A DNA stretch of 64,000 bases from Sphingomonas panacis (lineage in GTDB: Bacteria > Pseudomonadota > Alphaproteobacteria > Sphingomonadales > Sphingomonadaceae), in NCBI RefSeq assembly GCF_001717955.1, contig NZ_CP014168.1:3195501-3259500 (forward strand), written 5' to 3'. Position 1 is the stretch's first letter, and each line of letters opens with the position of its first letter. The notes under the pieces were generated by a model. That model was not told where the DNA came from. It searched no databases and worked only from the letters and a program-made list of their open reading frames with translations. Positions 8,626 through 17,150 of the stretch are shown here, piece by piece. Position numbers and translations under genes: made by a program.

Positions 8626-9825
8626 TCACGCTGCGTTGACAGCGGCTGCCGTGAGCCGCGCCGAAGCGACCCCGCGCTCCAGCCCCCGCAGCTCGGCAAG
8701 GCCGCGCATCCGACCGATCAGCGAATAACCGGGGTTGGTCGTCCGCGAGAGATCGTCGAGCATCTGATGCCCGTGGTCCGGCCGCATCGGGATCGAACGC
8801 CCCTCGCGCGCGGACAGCGCGACCGCCGCAGCGACCACGGCCGGCATGTTCGCGTCGCCTTCGAGATGCGCCGCCTCGTGGAACGCGCCATTGAGCTCGC
8901 GCTGGACCGAACGGAGGTGGAGGAAGCCGATCCGGCTGCCAAGCCGCTCGACCATTCCCGGCAGGTCGTTATCGGCGCGCACCCCGAACGAGCCAGCGCA
9001 AAAGCACAGCCCGTTCGCCTGGCTCGGCACCCGCGCGAAAAGCTGGGCGACATCGTCCTCGGTGCTCACCACGCGCGGCAGTCCGAACATCGGAAAAGGC
9101 GGATCGTCCGGGTGAACGACCAGCCGAATGCCGACCTCCTCCGCCACCGGACACACCGCCTCCAGGAACGCGACGTGACGATCGCGCAGGCGTCGCGCGT
9201 CGATATCGGCATAGGTTTCGATCGCACGCAGGAATTCGGCGGAGGTGAAATGCTCCTCGCTGCCCGGCAGCCCGGCGATGATCGTGCGTTCTAGGCGGCT
9301 ACGGTCATCCGCGCTCATCGCGTGGAAACGTCGCTCGGCGGCGGCCAGGATCGACGCGGCATAGTCCCGCTCCGCATTGGGCCGGCGCAGGATGTGGACA
9401 TCATAGGCGGCGACCGCCTCCAGTTCGAAGCGCAGCGCACGGGCACCGTCGGGCAATTCCCAGGCGAGGTCGGTCCGCGTCCAGTCCAGCAGCGGCATGA
9501 AATTGTAGGTGACGACAGTGATGCCGTTCGCGGCGAGGTTGCGCAGACTGGCCTGATAGGTTTCGATCAGGTGATCGTAGTCGTCACCGCCAGTCTTGAT
9601 GGTCTCATGGACCGGCAGGCTTTCGACCACTGTCCAGCCGAGCCCGGCGGCCTCGATCATCGTCTTGCGCGCGGCGATCGCCTCGTGAGTCCATAACGCG
9701 CCATTGGGGACGTCGTGGAGCGCGCTGACCACCTCGGTAGCACCGGCTTGCCGGATATCCCGCAACGCCACCGGGTCGGCGGGGCCGAACCAGCGCAGCG
9801 TTTGGGTCATCGGATGGAATGTCAT
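8626..9825 (-). CDS. uxuA: mannonate dehydratase
   Basis: A 399-residue mannonate dehydratase, which converts D-mannonate to 2-keto-3-deoxy-D-gluconate in the cytoplasmic glucuronate route. Recognised from MTQTLRWFGPADPVALRDI at the N terminus, the HDVPNGALW segment, VVHPDDPPFPMFGLPR and LCFCAGSFGVR (metal-binding His and Cys positions), and MRPDHGHQM near the C terminus. The length fits the family. The ATG at 9825 has GGAGG 7 nt upstream and overlaps the stop of the GH2 gene as ATGA. The linkage to a GH2 enzyme and an esterase suggests that the uronic acid comes from glucuronic-acid side chains. uxaC and uxuB are not in the window. Confidence 0.92.
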   Translation of the reverse strand: MTFHPMTQTLRWFGPADPVALRDIRQAGATEVVSALHDVPNGALWTHEAIAARKTMIEAAGLGWTVVESLPVHETIKTGGDDYDHLIETYQASLRNLAANGITVVTYNFMPLLDWTRTDLAWELPDGARALRFELEAVAAYDVHILRRPNAERDYAASILAAAERRFHAMSADDRSRLERTIIAGLPGSEEHFTSAEFLRAIETYADIDARRLRDRHVAFLEAVCPVAEEVGIRLVVHPDDPPFPMFGLPRVVSTEDDVAQLFARVPSQANGLCFCAGSFGVRADNDLPGMVERLGSRIGFLHLRSVQRELNGAFHEAAHLEGDANMPAVVAAAVALSAREGRSIPMRPDHGHQMLDDLSRTTNPGYSLIGRMRGLAELRGLERGVASARLTAAAVNAA

Positions 9826-12491
9826 CGTGCAACCTCCACCGCGGATACGATCGCTTCGCTCTTGCTAGGCCGGAAGGCGAGGGTGAGCAGGCCGCCGCGC
9901 ACCGTCACCGGGAAACTGCGGCGGAGGGCGGTCAACGGCGCACCGGCCGCTTTCGCCACGTCGAGCGCGCGCAGCGTCGGAACGCCATCGGCGAGGACGT
10001 CGAAGATTCGCTCGCCGGGCTTCGCGGACGGCTCCACGAAGGTGAGCGTCACGGTATAGCGCCCGTCGTCGAGCGGCACCCGATAGGCGAAGTCGCCCTT
10101 CCGATAGGTCGCCGCGATCGCGCCGTCGGCTGTGCCGGCGATCGGCGTGGCGACGGTCGGTTTGCCATAATCGGCTGGCTTGTCGACCGTTGCCGCTGTG
10201 CCGCCGGTGAAGAACGTGTCGGAACCGAAGTGCCCGGTGGAACTCGCCCCCGCGACCAGCGCGCCGCTGTCGATCCGAACGGCGCGCGCCACATCGTCGC
10301 CGACGTGCCACGCGATCGTGTCTTCGATCTGCGCTTGTGGGAACGTGCCGCGCGCGACGACCTGGTTCGCGCCGCGCGCCAGCCGTACCGCCGGCCATAT
10401 GCAGATTTTCTGCGGACACGCCGCCAGCGTGCCGATCGATTTGCCGTTGACGAGCAACTCGGTGCTCGGCGCGTTGCTGTACACGCGCACCTCGGTGGTC
10501 GCGAGAGCACGATCGACATAACGGCGGCCGGTCACGTGGACCGTCGGCATGGCCGACCAGTTCGCCTTGTAGAAATAATAGGCGTCCTTACGGATCTTGC
10601 GATCGAACGTCACCAGACCCTTGGTGTTGATGTCGGTCGCGTCGCCTTCCTGCCGGACGGTGCTGGCGAAATCGAACCCGGCCCACAGCCAGCTTGCCCA
10701 CAGATAGGGCTTGCTCGCCAGCACGGCCCAATTGCCTTCGTGAATCCAGCTCTCGACCTCCTCGGGCTGCATCCGTCCACGCGAGTCGACCGGGCCGCCC
10801 AGCACGTTATCGGTGTGAACGGTCGTCGCGCCGCCGCCACCGAACTCGGTCACCGCGAGCGGCTGATCCGGCCGTTTGGCGTGGAGCGCGTCCAGCGCCG
10901 GGCCAAGATCGCTCGGGGTGCCGTAATACCAGCCGAAATAGCGGTTCGCGCCGCCAAGATCGGCAGCGGGCGCGGTGACGGGCACGTCGACGCCGGCGGC
11001 GAACAGCCGGCCCTCGCAGCACGTCGCGAGGCTGCTCGGCCGGCTCGGGTCGAGCTGATGCTCCAGCGTGTTGAGTTCGCGCAGGAGCGGCATGGGGTCG
11101 GGTGGCGTGCCGGCCGCGCCGGCGAGGAAGGCGGGAAGCGAATTGCCGAAGTCCACCTCGTTGGCGATTCCCCAGTTCGCCACCGAAGCATGATTGCCGT
11201 TCTGGCGAATTTCCTCGGTGAGTTGCTGGCGCGCATTGGCGAGCAAGCCGGGCGATGCCTGCTTCGCGCCGCCCAAGGTCCATTGCGAAACGAGCGGAAT
11301 TTCGTCCCACACGATCAGGCCGTAGCGATCGGCGAGATCGTGGATCGGTTGACCATGCTGATAATGCGTCAGGCGGATCGTGTTGGCGCCCATTTCGCGC
11401 AGGATCGCGACGTCCTGTTCGGTGTCCGTCGCATCGATCGCCCAGCCTTTGCCCTCGCGGTCCTGATGATAGCCGACACCGTGCAATGGGTAGGGCTTGC
11501 CGTTCAGGAACAGCCCACGCGCCGGGTCGAAGCGCATTTGCCGAATTCCAAAGGTCTGATCGACCCGGTCGAGCACGCGGCCGTTTGCCGAGAGCACTTC
11601 GACCAACAGGCGATACAAATACGGATCAGTGGTGCCCTGCCACAGATGCGCGTTGGGCACGGCGAGCGACTGCCGCACATTGCCGCCGCTTTTCTGAGCG
11701 AGCGAGAGCGTCTCCATGGCGTCCGCGGCAACGTTGCCGGCGGCGTCGATCAACCGCGTGACGATCCGCACCGGCGCCTTGGCGCTGCCGTCGTTGCGTA
11801 GCTTGATCTCGACGCCGACGGTCGCTCGCGCGCCGTCGATCGCCTGTGTCGTCGCGTATACCCCGGGGCCGCCGGCATCGAGCATGTCGATATGGACCGG
11901 GTCCGTGGTGATCAGCCGCACCGGGCGGTACAGGCCGCCATGAACGAAGAAGTCGCCGTTCAGCGGAAGCGTGTCGGCGGTGGTGGTGCCGGGGGCGGGC
12001 TTGGTGTTGTCGGTCTTGACGACCAGAAGATTGCGCTCGCCGGGGCGAAGCGCATCGGTCGCGTCCAACCGAAAGCGTGAGAAACCGCCCTGATGCGTGC
12101 CGAGCAACGTGCCGTTGAGCCAGACCGTCGCAACGCGGCTGGCGGCGTCGAATTCCAGCCAGTTGCGCTTGCCGCGCAGGTCCGCCGAAGGTGTGAAGCC
12201 GAGGCGATACCAGCCGATCCCCTGCGCCTTGTTGATCGACTCACGTCGATTGAGGTGCGTCGCCGGATCTGGAAGATAATAGCCGACCCGGTTCCAGGTG
12301 TGCGGCACGCTGACGACGGACCAGTCGGCATCGCGAAAGCTTGGCGATTCGACGCCACGCAGCGCGTCATCCTGTTTGAAGCGCCAGCCATCGCTGAGCT
12401 GGACGGTCGGCCGCGCGTCGGGTGTCTGGCCGGTCGCGGCGACGCTCCAACATAGCGCGGCACATGATGCAGACGCCCACAATAGCCTCAC
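9822..12491 (-). CDS. glycoside hydrolase family 2 protein with malectin-like C terminus
   Basis: An 889-residue exported GH2 enzyme. Domain order: signal peptide (LLWASASCAALCWSVAATG), jelly-roll sugar-binding domain (GWRFKQDDALRG to about residue 210), Ig-like domain, and a TIM barrel with acid/base Glu in NWGIANEVDFG near 447 and nucleophile Glu in LAVTEFGGGG near 549. A DUF4982-like segment follows around 650-740 and a malectin-like carbohydrate-binding domain to the end. The GTG at 12491 lies 5 nt after GAGGAGG; reading on to 12788 would enter the promoter. It heads the operon with uxuA and the esterase. Beta-galactosidase or beta-glucuronidase are both possible; uxuA favours a uronic-acid-bearing substrate. 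Confidence 0.88.
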   Translation of the reverse strand: MRLLWASASCAALCWSVAATGQTPDARPTVQLSDGWRFKQDDALRGVESPSFRDADWSVVSVPHTWNRVGYYLPDPATHLNRRESINKAQGIGWYRLGFTPSADLRGKRNWLEFDAASRVATVWLNGTLLGTHQGGFSRFRLDATDALRPGERNLLVVKTDNTKPAPGTTTADTLPLNGDFFVHGGLYRPVRLITTDPVHIDMLDAGGPGVYATTQAIDGARATVGVEIKLRNDGSAKAPVRIVTRLIDAAGNVAADAMETLSLAQKSGGNVRQSLAVPNAHLWQGTTDPYLYRLLVEVLSANGRVLDRVDQTFGIRQMRFDPARGLFLNGKPYPLHGVGYHQDREGKGWAIDATDTEQDVAILREMGANTIRLTHYQHGQPIHDLADRYGLIVWDEIPLVSQWTLGGAKQASPGLLANARQQLTEEIRQNGNHASVANWGIANEVDFGNSLPAFLAGAAGTPPDPMPLLRELNTLEHQLDPSRPSSLATCCEGRLFAAGVDVPVTAPAADLGGANRYFGWYYGTPSDLGPALDALHAKRPDQPLAVTEFGGGGATTVHTDNVLGGPVDSRGRMQPEEVESWIHEGNWAVLASKPYLWASWLWAGFDFASTVRQEGDATDINTKGLVTFDRKIRKDAYYFYKANWSAMPTVHVTGRRYVDRALATTEVRVYSNAPSTELLVNGKSIGTLAACPQKICIWPAVRLARGANQVVARGTFPQAQIEDTIAWHVGDDVARAVRIDSGALVAGASSTGHFGSDTFFTGGTAATVDKPADYGKPTVATPIAGTADGAIAATYRKGDFAYRVPLDDGRYTVTLTFVEPSAKPGERIFDVLADGVPTLRALDVAKAAGAPLTALRRSFPVTVRGGLLTLAFRPSKSEAIVSAVEVAR

Positions 12492-12540
12492 GCAATCCTC
12501 CTCGTATCCATGCTTTCGCAGCACGTTCGCAGATTGATTA

Positions 12541-12562
12541 GGCCAAATATCTAAAATTGGCC
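12541..12562. promoter_or_regulatory. inverted repeat GGCCAA-N10-TTGGCC upstream of GH2
   Basis: Perfect 6-bp arms lie about 50 bp before the GH2 start, inside the 410-bp divergent gap between the GH2 operon and the TonB-dependent receptor (12492-12901). The same gap holds an 8-bp palindrome, CTCATGAG, at 12819-12826, nearer the receptor, and AT-rich stretches at 12792-12805. No -35/-10 pair is clear enough to call. The repeat could be an operator for a hemicellulose regulator, but that is inference. Confidence 0.35.
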
Positions 12563-12901
12563 AGTGCAATCTTCTTTCGACGCGCCGATTTGACCGGTGT
12601 GTCGCACGGAAATTTGCCGGCGCGCCGTCACCAAATGCCTCTGCATAAGACCAAGCGCAAAATATTCCTAGGGAAAAGATAAAATGCCGAACGACCCGTG
12701 TCGTACACGTCGTAACCGTGCACCGCACAGGGCGGAACGGCACCGTGGAAGACGTGGGCGACCCCGCTCGCATGCTGAGGACAGCCATAAGCTCATATAA
12801 AAAACGAATGCTATTCCACTCATGAGAGTGATTTGACTAATCATTCACGAGGGTGTCCAATTCGATAAAGCTGGTCAAACCAGTAATGAGGGAGATGGTG
12901 T

Positions 12902-15900
12902 GTGAAGCGAGGATTGTTTCTGTTGTGTTCAGTGGCCGGCATCGGTCTGGTCAGTCCAGCATTGGCGCAGACCGCCGGTGGAACCGCCGCACCCGTTCCA
13001 AACGCCGACGGCCAGGCTCCTGCGGACGCGGCGCAAGCGCCTCACGGCCCTGACGGCTCGGTCATGCAAACTGCCGCGCCCGATGACGCGAACGTCGCCG
13101 ACATCGTGGTTACCGCCTCCCGCATCGGCAGGGCCGGGTTCAACGCACCGACGCCGACGGTTGTGGTCGGCGCCGCCACGCTCGAACAGCGCGCTGCCGT
13201 CAACGTCGCCGACGTGCTCAACGAAGTGCCGTCCTTCCGCCGCACAGCCGCGCCGGAATCGGGCGGCATCGGCAACGTCGGCGCCAACAACGTCGATCTG
13301 CGCGGGCTGACGCCGGTCCGCACGCTCGTTCTGCTCGATCGTCTCCGCCTGCCCGGCGTCACCGTGCCGGGCCAGACGGTCGCCGGGGTTCCCGATCTCA
13401 ACATCATCCCCACCGCGCTGATCAAGCAGGTCGATGTCGTCACCGGCGGCGCCTCGGCCGCTTACGGGTCTGATGCGGTTGCCGGCGTGGTCAACCTCCA
13501 GCTCAACACCAAGCTCCAGGGCATCAAGGCGAACGCGCAATATGGCGCGACCCGCTACAACGACGCGCGAGAATTCTACGATTCGATCGCCGCCGGCACC
13601 GGCTTCGCGGACGGCCGGGGCCATATCGTCGTCGGCGGCGAGTATCAGCACAACGACGGCACCGACCTGTTCAACGACAAGCGCGCATGGGGCCGGCAGA
13701 ATGCCGCGCTGGTGTCGCTCCCGGCCAACCGTGCCGCCGGGCTTCCGGCCAATCTGGTGGCCAACAACGTGACATTCGGCACGCTCACCACCGGCGGACT
13801 CATCACCCCGACGGTCGCGACCAATCCGGTCGCTTTGCGCAACCTTCAGTTCGTGGTCGGGCCGAACGGGGCGACCACCACCGCGCCGTTCGACGCCGGC
13901 GCGTATCAGGGGCAGATCGCGACGCAGATGATCGGCGGCAGCAACGTCAGCCCGTATCAGGTGCTGCGCGGGCCGTCCGAACGCTACAATCTGCTCGGTC
14001 ACGTCACCTACGACTTCAGCGATCATGTGTCGGTGTGGGCGCAGGGCCTGTACTCGAACGTCTACACGCACAACGTCAGCGCGCAGATCCGCGCCGCGAC
14101 GGGCGGCACCGGACCCTTCATCACAATTCGCCGCGACAACGCCTATCTCCAGCAGGCGCTGACGCCGGGGCAACTCGCGCTGGTGCCGGCGGGCGGGTTG
14201 AGCATCGGCTATCTCGGCAATGATTTCGGTCCGCCCGCTCTCGATACCACCAATGAGACGACGCGGTTCGCGGGTGGCCTGAAAGGCGCGTTCGGCAGCG
14301 GTTGGCGATGGGACGTGAGCGGCAATTACGGCCGCAACAAGAGCGTTCAGCTCACCTCCAACTCCGCCATCACCGGCAATTTCAACAATGCGGTCGATGC
14401 GGTTCGCGTCACCTCTGCCAATGTCGGCGCCTCCGGGTTGCCGATCGGGTCGATCGCCTGCCGCTCGACACTGGCGACGCCGACCAATGGCTGCGTGCCG
14501 ATCAACATTCTCGGTCAGGCGAGCTATTCGCCTGCGGCATATGCCTATGCGTTCGGCACCTCCCGCGCACAGACGATCAGCACTTTGCTCGAAGGATCGG
14601 CGAATATCAGCGGCGAGCCGGTGTCGCTCTGGGCCGGCCCGGTCACGGTCGGCGCGGGCGTCGAGATCCGCCGCGAAACGCTGGAGACAAACGTCGATGC
14701 GACGAGTCAGGCCGGGCTGTTCGCGGCGCGCGTGGCGCGGAATTCGCCCCACGTCGGCCAGACCGTCAAGGAAGTCTATGGCGAGGTCATCATCCCGCTT
14801 CTGAAGGACGCATCCTTCACCAAGTCGCTCGAATTCAACGGTGCCGCGCGCTACACCAACTATACCACGTCGGGGTCGGTCGGCACCTGGAAGGTCGGCC
14901 TCACCTGGAAGCCGATCCAGGACATCCTGTTCCGCTCGACGCTGTCGCGTGACATCCGCGCGCCTTCGCTGCCGGAACTGTTCACCCCGTCGGTCGCGTC
15001 AGTGCCGTCGCCGCTCACCAACGGCGCCGCGACCGACGTTCGTCCGGCCTTCGTCAACCAGGCCGCCTATGCATACAGCGCTATCACCGGCGGTTCGGCG
15101 AAGCTGACGCCGGAGATCGGCCATACCTTCACCGCCGGCGTGGTCTTCCAGCCGCGCTTCCTGAGCCGCTTCCAGGCGTCGGTCGATTTCTACCGGATCA
15201 GGGTTTCCAATGCGATCGGCGCCACCTCGCCGGCGACGATCATCCAGAACTGCGTCGGCACCGGCACCGCATCGGCGGGCAATCCCTATTGCCAGCTCAT
15301 CAGCTTCGCGAACAACGATCTGGCGAACGGCGCGATCCTGAGCGTCAACGGCGCCAACGCGAACTTTGCGGAGTTCCGCACCAAAGGCCTCGATATCGCC
15401 GCCTCCTATATGCAGCCGCTCGATGAGATCAGCGCCAAGCTGCCCGGTCGGCTGGCACTGACCGCGCAGGCCACGCACGTCATCGAATATCGCTCATCGC
15501 TCGACGTGTCGTTGCTGTACCCGAACGGCGTCAATCGCGCCGGGCAGACCGGCGCGCTGTTCGGCGGCTCGGCGGGGTTGCCGAGTTGGCAGGTCAACGG
15601 CAACATCGATTACAAGGTCGGTCGGCTCGATGTGAACGCACAGATCCGCCACATCAGCAAAAGCCACCAGAACAATGCGCTGATCGGCCCGGATCAGACT
15701 GGCTACAGCCCGGCGCTGTTCAACAGCATCAGCAACAACGTGATCCCGGCGGTGACGTATTTCAACTTCGGCGCCAGCCTCAACATCGGCTCGGAAAAGG
15801 TGCGCAGCGAAGTGTATTTCGTCCTCAACAACGCGTTCGACAAGGCTCCGCCGCTTCCCGCGATCAACAACAACGCTTATTACGATCTGCTCGGTCGCGC

Positions 15901-15931
15901 TTACCGCATCGGGGTGCGCTTCGGCTTCTGA
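12902..15931 (+). CDS. TonB-dependent receptor
   Basis: A 1009-residue outer-membrane TonB-dependent receptor. It has a signal peptide (GLFLLCSVAGIGLVSPALAQ), an Ala/Pro-rich linker, a TonB-box-like DIVVTAS near residue 65, a plug domain with RGLTPVRTLVLLDR and VVTGGASAAYGSDAVAGVVN, and a long beta-barrel ending YRIGVRFGF with the terminal aromatic needed for Bam insertion. It is the large 'iron-complex/carbohydrate' type common in sphingomonads. GTG start with GGGAG upstream. Divergent from the GH2-uxuA-esterase operon, so it likely imports xylan- or glucuronoxylan-derived oligosaccharides rather than siderophores; the ligand is not shown by sequence. Confidence 0.92.
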   Translation: MKRGLFLLCSVAGIGLVSPALAQTAGGTAAPVPNADGQAPADAAQAPHGPDGSVMQTAAPDDANVADIVVTASRIGRAGFNAPTPTVVVGAATLEQRAAVNVADVLNEVPSFRRTAAPESGGIGNVGANNVDLRGLTPVRTLVLLDRLRLPGVTVPGQTVAGVPDLNIIPTALIKQVDVVTGGASAAYGSDAVAGVVNLQLNTKLQGIKANAQYGATRYNDAREFYDSIAAGTGFADGRGHIVVGGEYQHNDGTDLFNDKRAWGRQNAALVSLPANRAAGLPANLVANNVTFGTLTTGGLITPTVATNPVALRNLQFVVGPNGATTTAPFDAGAYQGQIATQMIGGSNVSPYQVLRGPSERYNLLGHVTYDFSDHVSVWAQGLYSNVYTHNVSAQIRAATGGTGPFITIRRDNAYLQQALTPGQLALVPAGGLSIGYLGNDFGPPALDTTNETTRFAGGLKGAFGSGWRWDVSGNYGRNKSVQLTSNSAITGNFNNAVDAVRVTSANVGASGLPIGSIACRSTLATPTNGCVPINILGQASYSPAAYAYAFGTSRAQTISTLLEGSANISGEPVSLWAGPVTVGAGVEIRRETLETNVDATSQAGLFAARVARNSPHVGQTVKEVYGEVIIPLLKDASFTKSLEFNGAARYTNYTTSGSVGTWKVGLTWKPIQDILFRSTLSRDIRAPSLPELFTPSVASVPSPLTNGAATDVRPAFVNQAAYAYSAITGGSAKLTPEIGHTFTAGVVFQPRFLSRFQASVDFYRIRVSNAIGATSPATIIQNCVGTGTASAGNPYCQLISFANNDLANGAILSVNGANANFAEFRTKGLDIAASYMQPLDEISAKLPGRLALTAQATHVIEYRSSLDVSLLYPNGVNRAGQTGALFGGSAGLPSWQVNGNIDYKVGRLDVNAQIRHISKSHQNNALIGPDQTGYSPALFNSISNNVIPAVTYFNFGASLNIGSEKVRSEVYFVLNNAFDKAPPLPAINNNAYYDLLGRAYRIGVRFGF

Positions 15932-16057
15932 CGATCGGTGGAAAATGGTCGCGTCGGGTGGGTGGGGCCACCCGACGGCACCCGTCCGATACGCGGGCAG
16001 CGGCATCTGCCGACGCCGAACGTGTGGCTTGGCGGGGATCATGCTACGGTGGCCCGC

Positions 16058-16378
16058 ATGTCAAATTCCCGAAGCAATACCGGCGCCGTCGACGTCGATG
16101 GTCTCACCTACGACTGGCGGTTCCAGCGCGAGCCCCAATGGTCGGACGACGAAGGCTGGAAAGGGATGGTGATTTCCCTGCTGCAAAGGGACGCCCAGCG
16201 CGAGGCCCTGCTCGAATTCCCCGCGCCCAAGCGTCTGTTGAAAGGGTTGCCGCGCGGGCGCCTTCAGCTTGATGACGCAACGGTTTCTCGCGGCGTGCGC
16301 GCGGCGTTGGCCGCGGGGTGGGAGCCGATGTCGCGGGGCAGGCCGATGGTCTTCACGGTGGATGCCGAAGGCAACTGA
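16058..16378 (+). CDS. conserved hypothetical protein
   Basis: A 106-residue protein without recognisable catalytic motif or membrane segment. It reads as soluble, with VDGLTYDWRFQREPQWSDD followed by EGWKGMVISLLQ and a basic middle (LLKGLPRGRLQL). I recognise it only as a short conserved-type hypothetical and can give no function. The ATG at 16058 is preferred because the residues before it (from 15938) read like non-coding spacer after the receptor gene. It lies about 125 bp downstream of the TonB-dependent receptor on the same strand and 57 bp before the YkgJ-like gene. Confidence 0.55.
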   Translation: MSNSRSNTGAVDVDGLTYDWRFQREPQWSDDEGWKGMVISLLQRDAQREALLEFPAPKRLLKGLPRGRLQLDDATVSRGVRAALAAGWEPMSRGRPMVFTVDAEGN

Positions 16379-16435
16379 GGCGTGGACCTGCGTCAGGCCC
16401 TTGTTTTCCGGCTCGCGTAGCGGCACCCGGCGCGG

Positions 16436-16996
16436 ATGCACACCGAGACCGATCTCGAAACCATGATATTGGGGCCGGTCCTGCCGGATCGTGCCTGCGG
16501 CGATTGCACGGCGTGCTGCACGGTGCTCGCGGTGGATACCCCCGATTTCAAAAAGCCTGCGGAAACGCCGTGCACCCACCTCGGCACGGGCGGGTGCACT
16601 ATCCATGACATCCGTCCGCGCATCTGCCGGACGTGGTTCTGTGCATGGCGACGGGTCGCGACCATGCCCGATTCAGCTCGGCCGGATCGATCCGGCCTCC
16701 TTGTCTCGCTCAATTTCGTTCATCAGCCGCAGAACTGCTTCGAGGGCGTCGCGATCAACGTCCGCGTGCTCGCCGGTAGCGACGCGATCGGCAACGGCAT
16801 GGCCGCCGCGATCCTCGACATAATGTGCGATCAGTTGGTCCCGGTCTGGTTCAGCGATGGATCGAAGAAGATGTTGATGCATCCCGAGAATGACGTGGCG
16901 CGTCTCGTCCTCTCGGGGGATGCGGCACCGGCACATCTGCAGGACGAGGTTGCCGCATGGCGCGAGCGCTACGGCGTATTCGCTGCGGACGCGTAG
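16436..16996 (+). CDS. YkgJ family cysteine-cluster protein
   Basis: A 186-residue protein with the cysteine pattern of the YkgJ/CxxCxxCC (UPF0153) family. CGDCTACCTVL is near residue 22, CTHLGTGGCTIHDIRPRICR near 44-65 and WFCAW near 68, enough to bind a metal, probably zinc or an Fe-S centre. The family has no settled biochemical role. The C-terminal half is soluble and includes a segment WFSDGSKKMLMHPEND. It sits in the same direction as the hypothetical gene before it and the GH43 gene about 150 bp after it, without overlap. Confidence 0.83.
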   Translation: MHTETDLETMILGPVLPDRACGDCTACCTVLAVDTPDFKKPAETPCTHLGTGGCTIHDIRPRICRTWFCAWRRVATMPDSARPDRSGLLVSLNFVHQPQNCFEGVAINVRVLAGSDAIGNGMAAAILDIMCDQLVPVWFSDGSKKMLMHPENDVARLVLSGDAAPAHLQDEVAAWRERYGVFAADA

Positions 16997-17150
16997 ATCG
17001 TGACGGACTGGCGTTCCGCCGCGCGCCCCGGCGTATGATCCGGCAGTCGGCGTGCGGTGCGCCGAAACGGAATGGATTTTCGCCGCCGCCCGCCGCATGC
17101 ATCCCCGCGCGGCGGCTGCGGTCTATGCGGTCGATCTTGGAAGGAACACC

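Noticed and set aside
9819..11801. 660-codon plus-strand frame opposite the GH2 gene
   Set aside because: It mirrors the GH2 codons, and its composition (Arg/His/Asp-rich) resembles no protein.
12929..14752. 607-codon minus-strand frame opposite the TonB-dependent receptor
   Set aside because: Antisense shadow of the receptor; no start site and no motif.
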